22,024 nucleotides of DNA, taken from Conoideocrella luteorostrata (taxonomy: Eukaryota > Ascomycota > Sordariomycetes > Hypocreales > Clavicipitaceae). The notes under the pieces are model-generated. The model was given only the letters and a program-made list of their open reading frames with translations. It ran no database searches and had not been told where the DNA came from. The position numbers were made by a program, and so were the translations under genes. The stretch covers positions 1 through 22,024 of the forward strand of contig JASWJB010000494.1 in NCBI GenBank assembly GCA_032433595.1, written 5' to 3'. Positions 8,952 through 18,082 of the stretch are shown here, one piece after another. Position 1 is the stretch's first letter. Each line of letters starts with the position of its first letter.

Positions 8952-9058
8952 TTTGGTGTGCTCTAGGGGCCCTACTCGAAATTCTGTTGAAGAAAGAAGA
9001 GAAAGCAAAGCACAGAACGCGTGAAACGTAATCTGCAGAAAAAAATGTTAGCGGGCCA

Positions 9059-9088
9059 GGCGCTAGTTGGCAAGGCGCTAGTTGGCAA
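9059..9088. repeat. Two tandem 15-bp units
   Basis: GGCGCTAGTTGGCAA occurs twice head to tail, about 110 bp upstream of the NTase start codon. A degenerate third unit (AAGGTGCTAATTATCA) follows at about 9100. It may lie in the promoter of that gene. Confidence 0.7.
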
Positions 9089-9185
9089 GTGAGTCTTAGT
9101 AAGGTGCTAATTATCAGGCAGTTACAGCTGGAGCAAAGATGGCGTTGGCTGCCACCTGGCACGGCTACGCAGTTTGTCAGGAAAG

Positions 9186-9501
9186 ATGGAGAACACCAAC
9201 AGCCTAGTGGACGTAGCGGGATTGCAACCGTACGTGATATCAATTGAAAGTTCAATTCCCATGCCGCATGAGAGTCGGGTCAGGCTCTGGGCAACTTATC
9301 TTGGAAAGGAAAGGCCAGCAACAAGAATTCTTGTATGTAGAGCTCGAAGGCAGTCTCGTGATCAATTGGTATGATAGTTCAGTATATTCGAATGGGGAGC
9401 ATCGGGCGAATCGTATCAATTATCAAGTGGCTTCCAATAAATCAATTGCAAAAGTGTTTCACAAAGAAGGCATGGTTCGTTTTCATCTCACTCGCAGCTA
9501 G
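9186..9501 (+). CDS. Possible small gene, divergent from the NTase gene
   Basis: From about 9278 to the TAG at 9499-9501 one frame stays open and looks protein-like (FLYVELEGSLVINWYDSS, VYSNGEHRANRINYQ, KVFHKEGMVRFHL), with alternating strand-like residues. ATG 9186 opens a different frame. A GT-AG intron of about 43-44 bp starting at GTACGT (about 9231) would join them in phase and give roughly 90 residues. No family is recognised. A CCACCCAT...ATGGGTGG hairpin directly follows the stop. It could equally be a gene scrap. Confidence 0.35.
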
Positions 9502-9644
9502 CCACCCATAGAAATACAACGCAAAATATCGCTTGCATGGGTGGTAGTGGAAGCCATCTGTGGTAGTGAAATACTCCAAATCGATATAGTTTTCACTTGA
9601 AAGGGAAGAAAATGTAGGGAATGCTCCGTAACCACGTAGATAAG

Positions 9645-10037
9645 CTAGCTGCAGAATAGCAGCATCGGTTTGTCCTCTCCAAAGCTAGTTATCGAAATGT
9701 TCCGCGTTGAGTATATGGGAGAGTTGTCGAATGCAGTCTTCCACATCTTGGATAAGCCATAAGATGCATGCTGTGTAGGATCTGCTGCTAATTTGTTCAA
9801 GCGCTGCACCTCAGGACTGTCGAGGCCTTCCACGATGTTTTGCGCAAAGAAAGCCCGATTGGCAAACTCCCTGGCATGTGCTGTATCGCTGTGCATTATC
9901 GCAACCTGGAAGGCATCATAGTATGCTCGCGCCCCACTTGTACCGCTGATGCCTTCCTCCTTCAACAAGACCAGTAGTCTTTGAATCTCACGCACCACAG
10001 TCAGAGCTTCGAGAGCTGATCCGGGACGCTCGTCACC
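9645..10037 (-). pseudogene. C-terminal stump of fungal SET-domain family protein
   Basis: On the minus strand, from just after an in-frame TAA (10040-10038), the frame reads GDERPGSALEAL, then IQRLLVLLKEEGISG, RAYYDAFQVAIMHSDTA, REFANRAFFAQNIVEG and YGLSKMWKT before its stop at 9645-9647. This is the helical tail found after the SET domain in a large fungal methyltransferase-like family (typically LLeeEGi---l-aRaYyDAFQi-iaHGD-ArAr-FA-rA--ar-v-eGeDSPev). The SET domain itself is absent, and the frame is blocked by TAA, possibly a former CAA. It is a relic with no start codon. Confidence 0.65.
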
Positions 10038-10090
10038 TTATTCTGGCTCACAAACAAGCTGCAGAAGTTGCGAATCTGTCCGGTCCCGTT

Positions 10091-10782
10091 CTAGTTGCGT
10101 CTAGTCTGTTTCCAGTCTATGAATAACACGGCGTCTAAAGACTCCAACTGTCCAGAACACCGCGACAAGGTGCCCGACGGACGTTCTGGACCAGTTTCCA
10201 GACTTATGGAAAGCAGCGCCTCCACGATCCTCACTTGAGAACATTTCACCGGCCGCCGCTAGATGCAATGAGACATGGACTATTGAAGCCAAGAAATATA
10301 TAAACTTACTGGTTAAAACAGGCTCAAGGCCTTCTCGGCGGCCTCGACGGCCTGCTTGGCGGCTAGCAGTCGTTTCCTTGGTTCCACGCACTCCTCGATC
10401 CGGAGGGTGCCGGATTTCCAACCGCGGTCGGCCTCCTCCCATGCTGCTAGGAATAGGAATTGATCAAGTGTACTGGTAGGTAAAATAGCTTACATTGAGC
10501 CTGTTGCTGTTGCTGTTACTGTTGCTGTTGCTGTTACTGTTGCTGTTGCTGTTACTGTTGCTGTTGCTGTTGCTATTGCTGTTGCTATTGCTGTTGCTAT
10601 TGCTGTTGCTGTTGTTGTTGTTGTTGCTGCTGCTTCTGCTGTTGCTGATGATGATGATGATTATGATGGTGATGGTGATGATAATGGTGATGTTGATCAA
10701 AATCAAAAGAAAGTGGCGGCTGTGCGAGGTACCTAAATGCATTGCGCCTCGCGACTAGACTCGTCCTTCCTGCGGAGGCATG
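10091..10782 (-). pseudogene. Wrecked His/Gln-rich gene
   Basis: Reading minus from about 10794: LAQPPLSFDFDQ, a His run (HHHYHHHHHHNHHHH), then a Gln tract. The Gln frame contains three TAA and three TAG codons. It leaves the tract as QQAQS, crosses a plausible 47-bp intron (10493-10447, GTAAGC to CCTAG) and continues in the same frame as AWEEADRGWKSG, LRIEECVEPRKRLLAAKQ and AVEAAEKALSLF. There a TAA (CAA-like position) is followed by a GTAAGT donor at about 10310. A further exon to 10091 is possible. No family is recognised. Continuity of frame across the intron is the main support. A transcription-factor-like origin is only a guess from composition. Confidence 0.35.
10501..10696. repeat. 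CTG/TTG then ATG/GTG trinucleotide tracts
   Basis: 48-49 CTG/TTG-type triplets (10501-10646) pass into ATG/GTG triplets (10646-10696). Inside, TTA replaces TTG every 18 bp three times, then CTA replaces CTG every 12 bp three times, so units of 6 and 4 triplets were themselves tandemly copied. The minus strand encodes Gln then His in the frame discussed for the flanking relic. Confidence 0.95.
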
Positions 10783-10799
10783 TAGTACATACACAATAA

Positions 10800-11050
10800 T
10801 ATCAAGTGAGGTAGGTAGCGTGGAAAGATTTTAGGCAAGTGTAGCTAACCACATTACGACGCAATCGCTTTTATTAAAAATGCAAAGTGGCAATATTTTT
10901 ATTACCCCTATAGATTGAATAAATATTCTAAATTTCTTTTTTTTAACCCTTTTTATACTTTGTCGCAACAATAAAGTGTGTTACTCTTGCTCATCTCGTA
11001 TGTTAACTGCTCTTTCTCTTAAGCTGGTGCTCCTTCCAGCTAGTCCCCTC
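10800..11050. other. AT-rich intergenic stretch
   Basis: It has A/T runs and poly-pyrimidine patches, with no gene seen. Confidence 0.5.
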
Positions 11051-11051
11051 G

Positions 11052-11165
11052 GTAACTGTGGGTTGCACAGGGGTGCTGTGCAAGTTGATCTAGATCAAAT
11101 GCATCAAAATACAATGTATTCAATAATAATCTCTGTCTGTATAAGAGGGGAAAAACAAGTCAGAA
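11052..11165 (+). repeat. Dispersed ~100-bp repeat, copy 2
   Basis: Same order and orientation as 7081-7180 (CTGTGGGTTGCACAGG ... TTGATCTAGATCA ... AACAAGTCA), about 75% identical with small indels. No copy of the gene that precedes copy 1 is visible upstream of this one. Confidence 0.6.
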
Positions 11166-11169
11166 AACG

Positions 11170-12236
11170 AGGCTCAAGATGCCCATCTTCCAGTATCGAT
11201 ACCCTCGTCACCCGAAGCCTCGTTCTTCCTACATAAGGGGCTTTGGACGAAGCCGTCAGACGAGGACTTCGGTATCCATTATCACTGTAACGCGGCTCTT
11301 TTTCATCAATGCACATGAATTTGAACCTCCCCAATTGCTTCCAATACCAGGCTTTCTTTACCGCGTTAAGGGAGGATTGGTTTGTTGATACCGAGCTCAT
11401 ATAGGCAACAGGATGGGTTGTTGTTGTTTTGGAAGGATAAAGGGGATAGGCAATAGGATAAGGTTTTTAATTTTTTGGTTATCCCTCATGGACGTATCTT
11501 ATGATAAAAAAATACATTAAATGCCCGCCGTACCCCGCCGGAGTACATTGACCAACAGAACCTGGTCACAGAAATCTGCGGACTTGCGGATGTGCGTTGT
11601 CTGGCAGCGTGCGGCGGCGTGTGAGTCAGACCGTGGGCATCAGTAGAGCTGCAGCTGAACAATAAGGTTCGTACTCGCGCTCGTACATTCAATACATCGT
11701 TGCATTCAAATTCTGAATTGATCAGAGTTTGCGTGCAGTACAAATTGAGAGAAACTCCCTGCAGAGCAATAGGGATATTAGTTACTGTTGTTTTAGAAGG
11801 AGATGAAAGGAAATAATAGATTGCGTGCGAGCCCGGGCTGAATTCAAATCATTGTTAGAAGGAGATGAAAGGATGTAATAGATTTAATGGGATCCTGGGC
11901 TGAATTTATGTGCTGTGTGGTACATAAAGAAACGGGATAAAGTTTGGCGTAAATTCTTAGGGGCCGTTGTCTTTTAAAACGTCTATCTAGGTTTTCGGCG
12001 TGAGTTTCTTGCACGCAAAATGTAGGAGGTTTTAGTACATTTGTACGCGGTTGCTCAGACTATTGCGAGCCAGCTAGGTTTGCTGGTGCGTAACCATTCA
12101 TGTGGCGGTGAACTTTATTCAATTAGGCAAATCTAAACACTCATATAAATTGGCTTAATCCTTCTCACTAAACGATCATTTTTGTATACTTCAGATCGTG
12201 TCTCTCTCTTCCCTACTCGTGGTATCCTCTTCAACA
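11170..12236. other. Intergenic with small repeats; F-box promoter at the end
   Basis: No gene is recognised. A cluster of CGAAG/CTTCG words at 11195-11272 forms imperfect hairpins. A 62-bp unit starting TTAGAAGGAGATGAAAGG is tandemly duplicated at 11793-11854 and 11855-11916; a more diverged relative sits near 11427-11469. The last 60 bp before 12237 are pyrimidine-rich (TCTCTCTCTTCCC), and a TATAAAT lies at about 12144, consistent with a leader for the F-box gene. Confidence 0.5.
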
Positions 12237-13992
12237 ATGGCATCCGCACCTGTTACGCAGCCGCAAGCTGGCCAGGTACATGCATCTTGGCTCGACCTTC
12301 CACCCGAGATGCGGATCGAGATTCTTAACTTGGTGTCCCAGGACAGTCAACATCATCAGCTTTCCTTGTACGCCACAGTCTGCTCTGAATGGCAATACTT
12401 TTTTGAGACGATCACTTTTCGTCATCTTTTGGTCGATAGCACCGCTCTAGAAGACTTTTCTCGCATAATGAGCGGGAAGAACGCTCGCAGAACTGGTAAC
12501 CTTCGTCATATGTTGTTTCTTATTGTGTTACCACGTTATTCTTGCCCATCATGCCACGAACTCGAAAGTCGGTTTGAAATCTATCGGTATGTTCCATCTT
12601 CTAACATCTTCACGTATATGATGCCATGCTAATTCACTTGAACAGGAATAACAGAATTTTCACTACTGCAGTGGAGGTATTACTGGGTATGCTCTCGACT
12701 TGGGTACCAAGAGGCCGCTCTGGTGGCTTGACACTAGAGCTAGGCATCAAGTCTCCCAGTGATACCAGACATTACTACCGAGATATCACCATGTATAACA
12801 ACTACCCTTTCAGAAGCTGGGATAATCTCGATGAAACAATCGACATGACATTTTATCACATGTCACCTAAGCTTTACAGTGTGATTGACGCTCGTCCAAA
12901 GCATGCTCATTCCGCGAGATTGGCTTTGAGGAGACCGGAGGGTTTTCATGCAGCTGGCAGATTCCTCGGGTCCCTCTTGCAATTCCAGGGACTCAAGAAT
13001 AGCCATCTTCCACGAGTGAAAGTCATCAACTCTCTGCTTATAAGGCATCAGTTCAAGCGACAGATGAGTCCCTTGGCACTTGCCAAACTTGTCCATGAAA
13101 GTTTGGTACATATTACCTCCTTTAGGCTAGAGAGATGGTGCAGGATAACCAACGAGGAAGAAGAGAAATATCTTAAAGGTATGTGAAAAAAACCTGCTCA
13201 ATGAAAGACTTTTTGACTAATTTCTAATTTACGCAATTAGATTTTCGACATTTACTCTCATTCATGCCGGAAAGCCTTGAAAGTTTTCACTATTTTGCAG
13301 AAAATTTAAAAAGGCCAACACCGGCACAGACCAAGCCATTATCTGCTATGGAGCTTTTATACGGTTATGGGCACCCATTCAAGGAAATTTCTGTTGTTGA
13401 GCCCTCCGGCACAGAGAACTGGCTTGCGGAAATGCAACGTATTTCGGCCAATGCTCCGACCAAACCGCTATTGCCGGCGCAATGGCACAAGCTTGAGAGA
13501 ATCTGCTTTAGATCGGGTATACTGCGTCATGATAATGACTTGGGTCTCATCAACCGCCTGCTTCTCCTCACAGCTCCAGTCGCTGAAAAACTGCCGAATC
13601 TCCGCAGTTTAGAGATATTTAACACTAGTACTGACTCTTTCGGAGAACTAGAACTACCTTCTTGCCTCTTCCGCTACAGCGTTCAGCACACAGACGCCAC
13701 ATTATTGTGGGAAAGTTATTGGCAACTACCCCCGAATACAACAACCGCAGCGTTCGAATTCTGTCCTCAAGTTAAGTGCGCGTGGGAAAAGGTAGCGGTC
13801 GCGCATACCGGTCATAGCATCACTATTCGTATAAATGAGCCAAAGGAGCAAACACCAAACGAGGTTACACTTAGGCAGCAGTTTTGGTCGCGGGGTAAGC
13901 CTCGGCTCGCAGAGGTCTTTAAGCTCGACGCTATTCATCCTTTCTCAAGAGTCCTGATGAGGTTGAACAATAATCGGGCTCTGTTCCGATAG
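12237..13992 (+). CDS. F-box-type protein, three exons
   Basis: Exons are 12237-12586, 12646-13178 and 13241-13992, with GT-AG introns of 59 and 62 bp (branches GCTAAT and GACTAAT/TCTAAT) and matching phases. The product is 544 residues, uninterrupted. The F-box-like segment is at residues 18-60: WLDLPPEMRIEILNLV, then LSLYATVCSEWQYFFE. NFRHL-type wording (ITFRHLLVDS) and a Cys pair (YSCPSCHELE) follow. This layout is a large lineage-expanded family in filamentous ascomycetes. The F-box binds Skp1 in SCF ubiquitin ligases and the C-terminal part would select a target, here unknown. ATG 12237 (ACAATGG) is chosen; upstream codons in frame lack ATG. Confidence 0.8.
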
Positions 13993-14292
13993 ACCCTACG
14001 AGGAGCATACTATGACGTATTTGGATAGGTAAATGAAAGAATCGTTGTGTATTTATTTCCCTCCGTGAGCTTCTTCCATAGCAGAATCTGACCGCCTTCT
14101 TCCCGTATCTTAGCGTTCCTATATACCACATCTTCGCAATATAGTACATGGCAGGCTGCAAGGAAATCACATTATAGTGGCACCTTGTACTGGGGACATG
14201 GCATTTGAACGTTCCAGGAGGTGATCAATTGAGCCTAGCCTCCACCGTTGAGTTGAAGCACTGCATTCATCAAAATTTTCAACACTACTCAA
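13993..14292. other. Intergenic, no gene recognised
   Basis: The 3' flank of the F-box gene. The last ~80 bp may be eroded upstream coding sequence of the permease relic, since fragments in two frames lead toward its first readable helix. Confidence 0.4.
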
Positions 14293-14697
14293 ATGTGCAG
14301 TGTAATCTGGGGGTTCATTTCAGTCATTATTCTCTTCATACTCGCACTACCACCCACGTTTCACAAGTTTTCCATCCTGGGATTCGTTGATTTCGCCTCC
14401 GTCATTACATCCATCTTTATCACTATCGTTACGATCGGGGTGCAGGCCAACAACTCTGACGATGGCCTCCCAAACCTTCCATGATCTCTTTGGCCTCCGG
14501 ACAATGTTACCTTCTGGTCAGTATTCAGCTCATCTACCAACATCATACTCGCCTACTCCTTCGCAGTTTGCCAGCTCACTTTTATGGCCGAGATGCATAC
14601 ACCTACAGACTGCAAAAAGTCTATTATAATTCTACAGTCACTTAAAATTCTCATCTATAGACTAACCGCCCTTCTTGGCTTTCTTGGACGCCCAACA
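14293..14697 (+). pseudogene. Relic of amino-acid permease (AAAP family)
   Basis: Frame 1 reads VIWGFISVIILFILALPPTF, HKFSILGFVDFASVITSIFI and TIVTIGVQANN, two hydrophobic helices with the LP-TF turn of fungal AAAP transporters. It hits TGA at 14482-14484 and resumes in the same frame as WPPDNVTFWSVFSSSTNII, LAYSFAVCQLTFMAEMHTPT, then DCKKSI. TN-hhaY-FAvCqf-FM-EMHTP-D is a hallmark of that family's central helices. Only about 130 of some 450 residues are recognisable. The stop and missing ends make it a pseudogene. Intact members import amino acids across plasma or vacuolar membranes. Confidence 0.75.
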
Positions 14698-14960
14698 AAA
14701 TAGCACAGACTAGGAAATGAAGGACGCGGATGCACCCCAGTCTGACACTGAGAAAGTTCCCACGTCGAAGTAGATTTGACCTGTTTTAAAACTCGCGAAT
14801 AGATGGGACATGAGTAGATATGGCGGGACAGATGGATGGCATCAAGACAGCCAGGGGAAGAACCTGAAGGGGCTATTACGGTCAGAATCGTCAGATGTTT
14901 GGGTGGATTAGTTATGCCACAAGTGGGACGGACCTACGGGACCCGTTTTCTGTAATATAA
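14698..14960. other. Intergenic, no gene recognised
   Basis: It probably includes unreadable remains of the permease gene; nothing is alignable by eye. Confidence 0.4.
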
Positions 14961-15080
14961 CTACTACTACAACAGAAACAACAACAACAACAACAACAGC
15001 AACAACAACAGCAACAACAACAGCAACAACAACAGCAACAACAACAGCAACAACAACAGCAACAACAACAGCAACAACAA
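14961..15080. repeat. CAA/CAG microsatellite with 12-bp higher-order unit
   Basis: After a few CTA triplets, the unit CAGCAACAACAA repeats about seven times. Frames across it read Gln, Asn/Ser or Thr on plus and Leu or Val on minus. A TAA immediately precedes the Gln frame and a TGA follows it, so no coding use is supported. Confidence 0.95.
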
Positions 15081-15461
15081 TGAACATGCTGATGATTTTT
15101 GCAAATTTCGGCACGGAACGAGTGGTAGCAGTTGGATATTGCTTCGTGTGTCCGCTAATGTGTGCCCGGTGTAGCTAGCTTCTGCGCCAAGAACCACCGA
15201 ACCGACCTGGTAGGCACTTTGTCGACCCAAAGCACACACCCGCCACTCACGTATACTGGCGTCTGACACATAACCAGCAACGTTCCGTAAACTCTGTGAA
15301 GGGTTCTCGTAGAGACCCTCCGTAGCTCGTAGAGACCAAACGTGCGGCGCATTCACTGCCTCGTCAAGAGATATCATGGTCAGTGGGCTCCGCAGTATCA
15401 AGCAACATCGGAAGAAGGTCTCGAGGCTGCTCACAAGGTCCCTCGTTACATTCGTCAATTG
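15081..15461. other. Intergenic, no gene recognised
   Basis: Long frames exist on both strands, but none shows a family motif or splice signals in register. Confidence 0.4.
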
Positions 15462-15695
15462 CGCCGTACAAGCATGGATTCAAGACCTCTTGCCGCTGCC
15501 AACGGTCAATTATGGCGCAACCGACTCGGGTATTCTAGTGAGAAGACCATCGAAAGTCTAGGAATTCGATGCCTAGGTGCCTGTAACTCTACTATGTTGA
15601 AGAGGTACTGTAAGGGGCAAGGCCACTGTTTGTTCAATATAAACCAACGGTCTCCACAGCGCCGAAACTCGGGGCCTGGCAACGCCGAACCATAG
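15462..15695 (+). pseudogene. Scrap of Copia-type retrotransposon (GAG-pre-integrase region)
   Basis: The frame reads AAANGQLWRNRLGYSSEKTI, then ESLGIRCLGACNST, CKGQGH and QRSPQRR. In Copia polyproteins the GAG-pre-integrase module has LWH-RLGH-s---i--L followed by a Cys/His cluster and K-h---p-R. The LW-NRLG-SEKTI segment fits well, while the zinc ligands are partly lost (His to Arg and Tyr). Neither protease, integrase core nor reverse transcriptase is seen nearby. A diverged fragment; chance resemblance is possible. Confidence 0.45.
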
Positions 15696-16515
15696 CATCA
15701 CAACTTATGCCTCCTCCCCACGACCACTTTGGCCTTCGCACAACGTGCTGAGATCAAGACTATAAAGATCTAATGATTACTCGTAAAATGCTATCCTTGC
15801 CATGTCATAGGCTCAAACTGTCCTTGACTTACCACCTGCAATCTCCTTTAGAATCGAAGAATATTTAGAGTCCTTGGGCATCTGACCGCTCTATCTTGTT
15901 CGGGCTGCACATTTACGGATCTGAATTGTGTGGTAACCGGGTTAACTGGATAACGCATAGTTCAAGTGACATTATTTTTTGCCACTATACATCTAAAATG
16001 TGTGAGACCTAGAGTACAGTATTTTTTGCTAGCCCAATTAGCGTAGAGTAGAGGAGACGAGCAATAAAATCAGGCCACCCAAAAAATTATTGTCTCTGCT
16101 GATTTTAGTGGCTGCACTCTCTAATATTAGACAGGCGGCGACAATGCTGCACATTCCAGGGTCTATCCTATCATCTCTCGGTGATACTTGTGGGGGTGGC
16201 GAGTAAAGGCCCCGCGACCGACCGGGTGTGTGGAAAAAAAGTTTGTAGCCCTTGCGCCCTGTCTCCGCGCGCAGAGGCCCCTGTATTCTGGCTGGCCAGC
16301 CGCCCTCACCAGGCATCGCCGCGGTTAACGTTACCGTTCGCCACAGCCTAACCGGGCACTTTAGCGGCCTCACGCCTGGCAATACATGACACTGTGGCTC
16401 CCGTGTGACCTGCTAGTCGCCCTTGCATCTACGATAAACCCCATCCGGGTATTGCATCATATCAAGGGGTTGTACGGAGTAGTTTCTTAGGGAAGGATTT
16501 AGCACCCCACACGGC
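15696..16515. other. Intergenic, no gene recognised
   Basis: T-run and AT-rich patches lie around 15960-16030, with a GC-rich segment at 16190-16380. The open frames lack any recognisable motif. Confidence 0.5.
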
Positions 16516-17032
16516 TTACGAAGGCGAAGAGGTTCCATTTCGCCAATAACTTTGGCCAGCGGTGCCATAAACCACATATGCTTCATACCCATGTACTAAA
16601 GACACCACGCCGAGTCCAAATGCCACCGCTGCTCCAATGCCCCACGGCCAACGCTTGGCCAATCGCATGCGGTGAATGATTTCGCATCGAGACGTTGGCT
16701 TCTCCAGTGCTGCCATGTACGTGTCCAGCGGGAAAGTAGAATTACCGCAGAGTGTTGATAAATGCGTGCAACATGGAGGATTTGGGCTGCCGACTTCGTA
16801 TCGTACATGACAAATCGCGAATACTCCCTTGCCTCCCACGGTGTCAAGTCTGATTCGTAGAACCTTTTGAACAATGCTTTGTCGCACACGGACATCAAGG
16901 CCTGGAGGCAGAGATACATGCCGTTTCCGCCTCAGAGCCAATCAGTTGCTTCCGTTCCGCATCAGTAATTCTCAAGGAACGGACGAGCTTACCAGCGCCA
17001 GCCATGACTCGACCCACAATCTCTGCATCCAT
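16516..17032 (-). pseudogene. Frameshifted gene for small protein with C-terminal membrane helix
   Basis: ATG at 17032 sits in ACCATGG. Three frames follow one another in order: MDAEIVGRVMAGAGKLVR with ITDAERKQLIGSEAET; then MYLCLQALMSVCDKALFKRF, ESDLTPWEAREYSRFVMYD and AAQILHVARIYQHS; then STFPLDTYMAALEKP and the helix WPWGIGAAVAFGLGVVSLVH before TAA. Single-base deletions near 16920 and 16745, both beside GG, would restore one frame of 172 codons, and 517 plus 2 bases is a multiple of three. A GTAAGC...CCTCCAG intron near the 5' end is an alternative but would discard the most protein-like part. No family is recognised. One membrane span near the C-terminus suggests a tail-anchored-like protein. 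Confidence 0.5.
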
Positions 17033-17676
17033 GGTAGGAACCGGTTTAGCACAGAGGTACTTGTCTAGCTGACTCCCGACAAACTGCTTTAGCTATGGTG
17101 GTCTAATGGCGCTCACTCGCTTTCAAATGGCCACTGATTAGACCGAGGAGCTGGGGTGAGTACATTGATGAACTTGGGGATAGACTATGGCCGCAAAAAG
17201 AAACTAGAGGGCTTGACGCTGCTAAACTGCCCTAAACCCTTACCATAATTTATAATTTATAATTTATAAACTTGAACTCTTAATTTGATAGTCCCCCGAA
17301 CAAGAGGGATAAACCCCCTTCTTGTAGCTACATCATCTGATCCGACTAGTCCGGTCAAGTACAAAAACTCACGGGAATTTATTCCGGCTACCCTAGAGGC
17401 TTCTTTTCGCCCCCACAATCTGTACTCTGCCTTGCCTTTACACTCTGTAAAACCCACTCCCACTCCCACTGCTAGTAGTGTGCGGAGTGAGGGAGTTGGT
17501 GGGATCGCTAACTTCTGAAGATTAGGACCACCGCGTGTCAGTGGACTGGCGAAGGGGAGGCAATGGAGCGGAACAAACGGACCTGAACTGGAGACGAACC
17601 CCCCCCAACCCCCCCCCCTTGGGAGATTGTCAGCTTTACATTTTCATGCCGCGACACTGACTCCGAGCTAGTCATC
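17033..17676. other. Intergenic with AATTTAT repeat and C-runs
   Basis: ATAATTT is repeated at 17245-17269, just after a CCCTAAACCC word that is too short to be telomeric. Two C-runs lie at about 17600-17618. A 77-codon frame at 17285-17518 has no recognised motif. Confidence 0.5.
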
Positions 17677-17982
17677 ATGTGTGCCCGGGTCCGCTTCGTC
17701 CTCCAATTATCCGAGGGTAACTTTGACTTGTCCCCCGATCTTCTTTCAAGATATATCTTGTTCCTGCAGGTTGCTGAAAACCACGAGCTTGACGGGCATG
17801 CCGTTGACGACTTTTACGACTGGGCCGACGAGCCTCCGTTCCCGATCTTCAGTGGAGTCGAGCCTCTACCCACCGGCGGTCAGCGGTCCATCTGTCACCA
17901 GGTACGGAGTAGTGGGCAGTCCAGGTTCGTTGGAGCGATTGATGGCCTGCAAAATCCACATTGCCTCTTCTCGCCTAGGTAG
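17677..17982 (+). CDS. Unassigned ORF, possibly a gene fragment
   Basis: ATG at 17677 opens 101 codons. The first 70 look protein-like: LSRYILFLQVAENHELDGH, then DDFYDWADEPPFPIFSGVEP and TGGQRSICHQ, followed by a possible GTACGG donor at about 17902. After that the composition changes. No family is recognised, and no downstream exon could be joined. The T-rich segment 17720-17770 also looks like an intron, but splicing it brings a stop at once. Confidence 0.25.
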   Translation: MCARVRFVLQLSEGNFDLSPDLLSRYILFLQVAENHELDGHAVDDFYDWADEPPFPIFSGVEPLPTGGQRSICHQVRSSGQSRFVGAIDGLQNPHCLFSPR

Positions 17983-18062
17983 AAATTAAACTTACGGTGG
18001 GTTATGGCGGCCCACTGGTGAGAGATCTGTTCCTTACATTATGGTGTGGAGTTCATCGTACT

Positions 18063-18080
18063 CCTAATAAGCGTATTAGG
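18063..18080. repeat. Short perfect palindrome
   Basis: CCTAATAAGCGTATTAGG; the related CCTAATAAGCATATTAG lies inside the MITE at 7514-7530. It could be a shared repeat end or chance. Confidence 0.5.
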
Positions 18081-18082
18081 AA

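Noticed and set aside
2558..9008. Biosynthetic gene cluster around the SDR gene
   Set aside because: No backbone synthase, P450, transporter or regulator gene accompanies it.
14961..15080. Regularly spaced repeat that could suggest a CRISPR-like array
   Set aside because: It is a simple 12-bp microsatellite without unique spacers, in a eukaryotic genome.
14967..15458. Minus-strand frame of 163 codons ending in poly-Leu
   Set aside because: The end is the translated microsatellite, and the rest has no motif or splice support.
17228..17245. Telomere-like CCCTAAACCC
   Set aside because: Only one to two units, not a tandem array; subtelomeric location cannot be argued from this.
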